Assembly (NCBI GenBank): GCA_027603945.1 | Contig: JADIIU010000009.1 | Span: 142,368 to 206,367 of the forward strand | Length of the DNA stretch: 64,000 nt | Source: Terramyces sp. JEL0728 | Lineage: Eukaryota > Chytridiomycota > Chytridiomycetes > Rhizophydiales > Terramycetaceae | Direction of reading: 5' to 3' | Shown: one piece after another, positions 61,521-64,000 of the stretch | How positions within the stretch are numbered: the stretch's first letter is position 1 | Layout of the letters: the number at the start of each line of letters is the position of its first letter | Notes under the pieces: generated by a model | Seen by the model: the letters and a program-made list of their open reading frames with translations, nothing else | Database searches by the model: none | Told to the model about the DNA's origin: nothing | Made by a program: the position numbers and the translations under genes

Positions 61521-64000
61521 TTATTCGACTGACTTGAAATTTGTAACAACGTAGAATGCAACCGTCGCATAATCATTTCTACCTTCGAAACCTCTCGCTG
61601 TCTCTTGTAATTGAGCGTAACCCTTATTTGACATATCATCATACTTGTATACCCCATTGCTACGCAGAACTCTTGCACCAAAATGAGCACCATTTGGTTC
61701 GGTACTGTATATTCTAGCTACTAGTGTGTACTCAGTTGAGCCAATTACCAGCTTACTAGGGAAATAGAAATCTGAAGAATTGTTATTGTTTCCTTCCACA
61801 TCGGGTTCCAGTTCAAGTACAATGATGGAACTGGTGAATGAAAATCTCGATTTCGATATCAATAAAGACTTGCAGCGTAGACATTCTTTAGGTGTTTGAA
61901 ATTTGTAAGCATCTCCAGAGCATAAATTCAAAAGAATATCTTGAATATTTCCATATTCATCACCACTTGTCAAGGTACACTCCAAATGATTATTTGTCAA
62001 ACCCTAGATTAATGTATATTACTACAACCATGCATCTTTGTGGAGTCTTTTTATAGTAATAGCCACAATGGCATTCATAAATGATAGACTTTTCATTCAG
62101 AAATAAATAGGAAATTGGCCCCTTTCCTCTCAAGAGCTGTTCCAGAACAACTGTAGGGCTTCCATAAGCATTCAACGCATAACTAGTAGATTGTTCGATG
62201 AATTTCCAAAAATTATTTCTTCCTTCAGTTAAACACCTGGCCAGCTTGGAATTGTCTTTGCAAACATCCCTTTTATGAAAGTGACAAAGAAGTGAGTTCC
62301 ATGCAGTAGTATCGTTCAGTGAAATTAACCTGTCAATGCCAATAAATTTCTATGTTACCAAATTGTTACCGCAACAGAGTATAAACTTTCCAACAATGAT
62401 GTGTAATAGCAAGAATTCTGCTTATGTATATAGCTGGCGAATGTAATAAGAGGGTGCTTCAGGGCATTTTTTGACTTTGGAGGTCTCCCTGCTTTACGTT
62501 TCTTTGCAGGTATAGCTTCCACAAGCAATTCATCGGTTTTTTCCGGCGGCTTATAAGAGAAATCCGCTTCGGTTTTTAATTTTCGTTTATCTCTTGCTTT
62601 GATATTTTGCTTGATTCTGTCATTCGATCGATTTCCATAGTTTGACGTGTTAGGAAATAAATACCTTAATACCCTCCAAAGTCATATCATATTCAACTTC
62701 AAGGGCTTGACTGAAGAGCAATAGGCTCGATAATCCTTCGATAATTGTATTATTACGAGTGCCCAGTTGATAGTACACCCAATGTAAAGATTCTTGGGCG
62801 TTCGTAGTTCTTGGCAATTGACTACTAAGGTCTGAATCCATGGTTTGCATACATGGAAAAAGCATTTTGGCAATATCAGTATCTACCCACCACAGCAACC
62901 ACATCGCACAATTTGGGAAAGATTCCAAAATGTTTTTTACTTTATCATTAAAATCCTCCACTGGAATATCACCAAACAAGTCACCAATGAGTTTTTTGAA
63001 GATGTCAACCTCTTCAACTCGAACAACTATGCGATTTTGGAGAATTTTTTGAAGTGAATTTCGGAAGTGAACAGCACACCCTTTGAGCAATCCAGCTGCA
63101 TGAGCTCTTAATTCACTTCCTTCTTTGGTAGAATTTTGCTCCAGTTTTAGTTGCACATAGGCTTCAACAAATCCATTTCGCTGTGGCTTGGAATAGTCTA
63201 CAACCAATTGTTCGATAAAAGTACCTGTGCCAAAAGCATATCTTCTTCCTTAGGGCTTTGAGCAACGGCTGCAATTTCTTTGAGCAGACCAGCGAAATGG
63301 GCTCGGTAATGGTTTGTATCAATTTTGGCAACCCAAGTGAATAAAACCGGAACCCATCTCTTTGTAATCTGACAATAAACAGAGGATGAAACAAGATAGC
63401 CGTTACTAAAGTAGCTGTAAGTGGCATCAGTAAGAATACCGGGCAATCTATCTTCCAAAGTAGTCAACTTGTTTTTCATGAAGCCATTCATGATAGACAA
63501 ATGCATCTTACTTCCATCCAAACTACTGGATACATGCACGTCTCCAAACCGTTCGTAGAATAGGGGCAAACCTTGAATGGTGAGGTCTTGAAGACCTTTG
63601 TATTCCATTTTGCTGAGGACGACCTTTCGGTAATACGCTACTCTATCCCTGTTATGATAAGCACGGTGAACGTTTCGCACAGGCTGGAGGTGAATCGGCG
63701 CCGTAGCGTCAGCAGTACTACCAACTACGAGCTTCAAAGGTACCTTTTCTGGGTTGCTGATGATCACCTTTTTGAATTGTTGCCTAGAAACGTGATCTGG
63801 AAGTGTAATCGGAGGACATTCATGAGTGTGATATCCCCTATGACGATAGAGACACAGATCTTCTTCATAGTTAAAGTCAAACTTGACTGCTGCTGAACAT
63901 GGAAAGTAGATAATTTGGGACGCGCAAACTAGACACGTTAATGGATTTGGAAATACCTCCGGATTTTGATGTGGCCGCATTCGAACTTTGCACTGCTGGT
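61521..64000 (-). mobile_element. Mutator-like transposase fused to a ubiquitin-protease-like (C19) domain; partial
   Basis: The coding region enters from the right edge. First comes a Cys/His segment (CLVCASQIIYFPCSAAVKFD), then a MULE DDE-type transposase core (GILTDATYSYFSNGYLVSSS; RWVPVLFTWVAKIDTNHYRA; VVDYSKPQRNGFVEAYVQLK; TTNAQESLHWVYYQLGT). An AT-hook-like RKAGRPPKSKN follows, then NSCYYTSLLESLYSVA (Cys box) and GAHFGARVLRSNGVYKYDDM (His box), as in USP-type deubiquitinases. Two host-like introns are at 62350-62369 (20 nt) and 62004-62025 (22 nt). Near 63215 the frame shifts by one base between LLAQV and TFIEQLVVDYS, and a 19-nt intron at 62646-62664 ends CG rather than AG. It looks like a decaying copy. 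Confidence 0.7.

Noticed and set aside
1..64000. tRNA, rRNA, CRISPR array or bacterial operon features
   Set aside because: I looked for GTTCRAAYC-type T-arms, long spaced repeats and polycistronic overlap in the gaps and found none that hold up; tRNA detection by eye is not exhaustive.

Overview
The window is nuclear DNA of a compact eukaryotic genome. About 40 protein-coding genes lie on both strands, usually 10-400 bp apart, and many are split by exceptionally small spliceosomal introns, typically 19-23 nt with GTA at the 5' end, a TAAY branch motif a few bases before the end, and AG. The gene set points to a flagellated, early-diverging fungus or fungal relative (chytrid, blastoclad, Rozella or aphelid grade). 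Fungal-type genes include Sho1-like osmosensors, CipC/DUF3759, a Gag1-clamp-like protein, a GT71 Mnn1-type mannosyltransferase pair, a UPF0658-like Golgi protein and a Spo12-like peptide. Ciliary genes are an axonemal inner-arm dynein subunit (DNAI7/IC97) and the basal-body protein ARMC9. The exact lineage cannot be fixed from the sequence alone.

Layout. 0-8.3 kb: ankyrin-type tail (partial), ribosomal protein eS1, spermidine synthase, two CaMK-like kinases flanking a type II membrane protein, homogentisate dioxygenase, a Gag1-clamp-like protein. 8.5-20.2 kb: CipC, two secreted GPI-like proteins, two GT71 mannosyltransferases, a SMYD-like protein, and the first two members of an unusual seven-transmembrane receptor family. 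20.5-25.4 kb: an MFS transporter, Spo12-like and R3HCC1L-like proteins, DNAI7. 25.4-32.5 kb: a third 7TM receptor, an unrecognised protein, two tandem secreted S1/P1 nucleases, an ADP-ribosylglycohydrolase. 32.6-43.9 kb: two tandem paralogous coiled-coil proteins, the Golgi membrane protein, a stathmin-like protein, a flavin monooxygenase, ARMC9. 44-47.9 kb: RING E3, Prp31, AP-1 mu, all on the + strand, then cytochrome b5. 48.2-54.6 kb: two secreted paralogues, ISCA2, and four tandem Sho1-like osmosensors. 54.9-61 kb: mevalonate kinase, ISWI remodeller, an atypical SDR. 61-64 kb: a Mutator-like transposon gene whose 3' half encodes a ubiquitin-specific-protease-like domain, preceded by an inverted-repeat cluster; it runs off the right edge.

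Two themes stand out. First, housekeeping genes (splicing, translation, vesicle traffic, isoprenoid and polyamine synthesis) are interleaved with blocks of cell-surface, secreted and osmosensing genes that have expanded by local duplication: 7TM receptors, Sho1 proteins, nucleases, GPI-like proteins, mannosyltransferases. Second, the intron machinery appears to work at close to its minimum size: one homogentisate dioxygenase region needs a 5-nt exon between introns of 21 and 19 nt. All gene models given here were spliced by eye, choosing introns that restore reading frame and recognised family sequence; none has been tested against transcripts.
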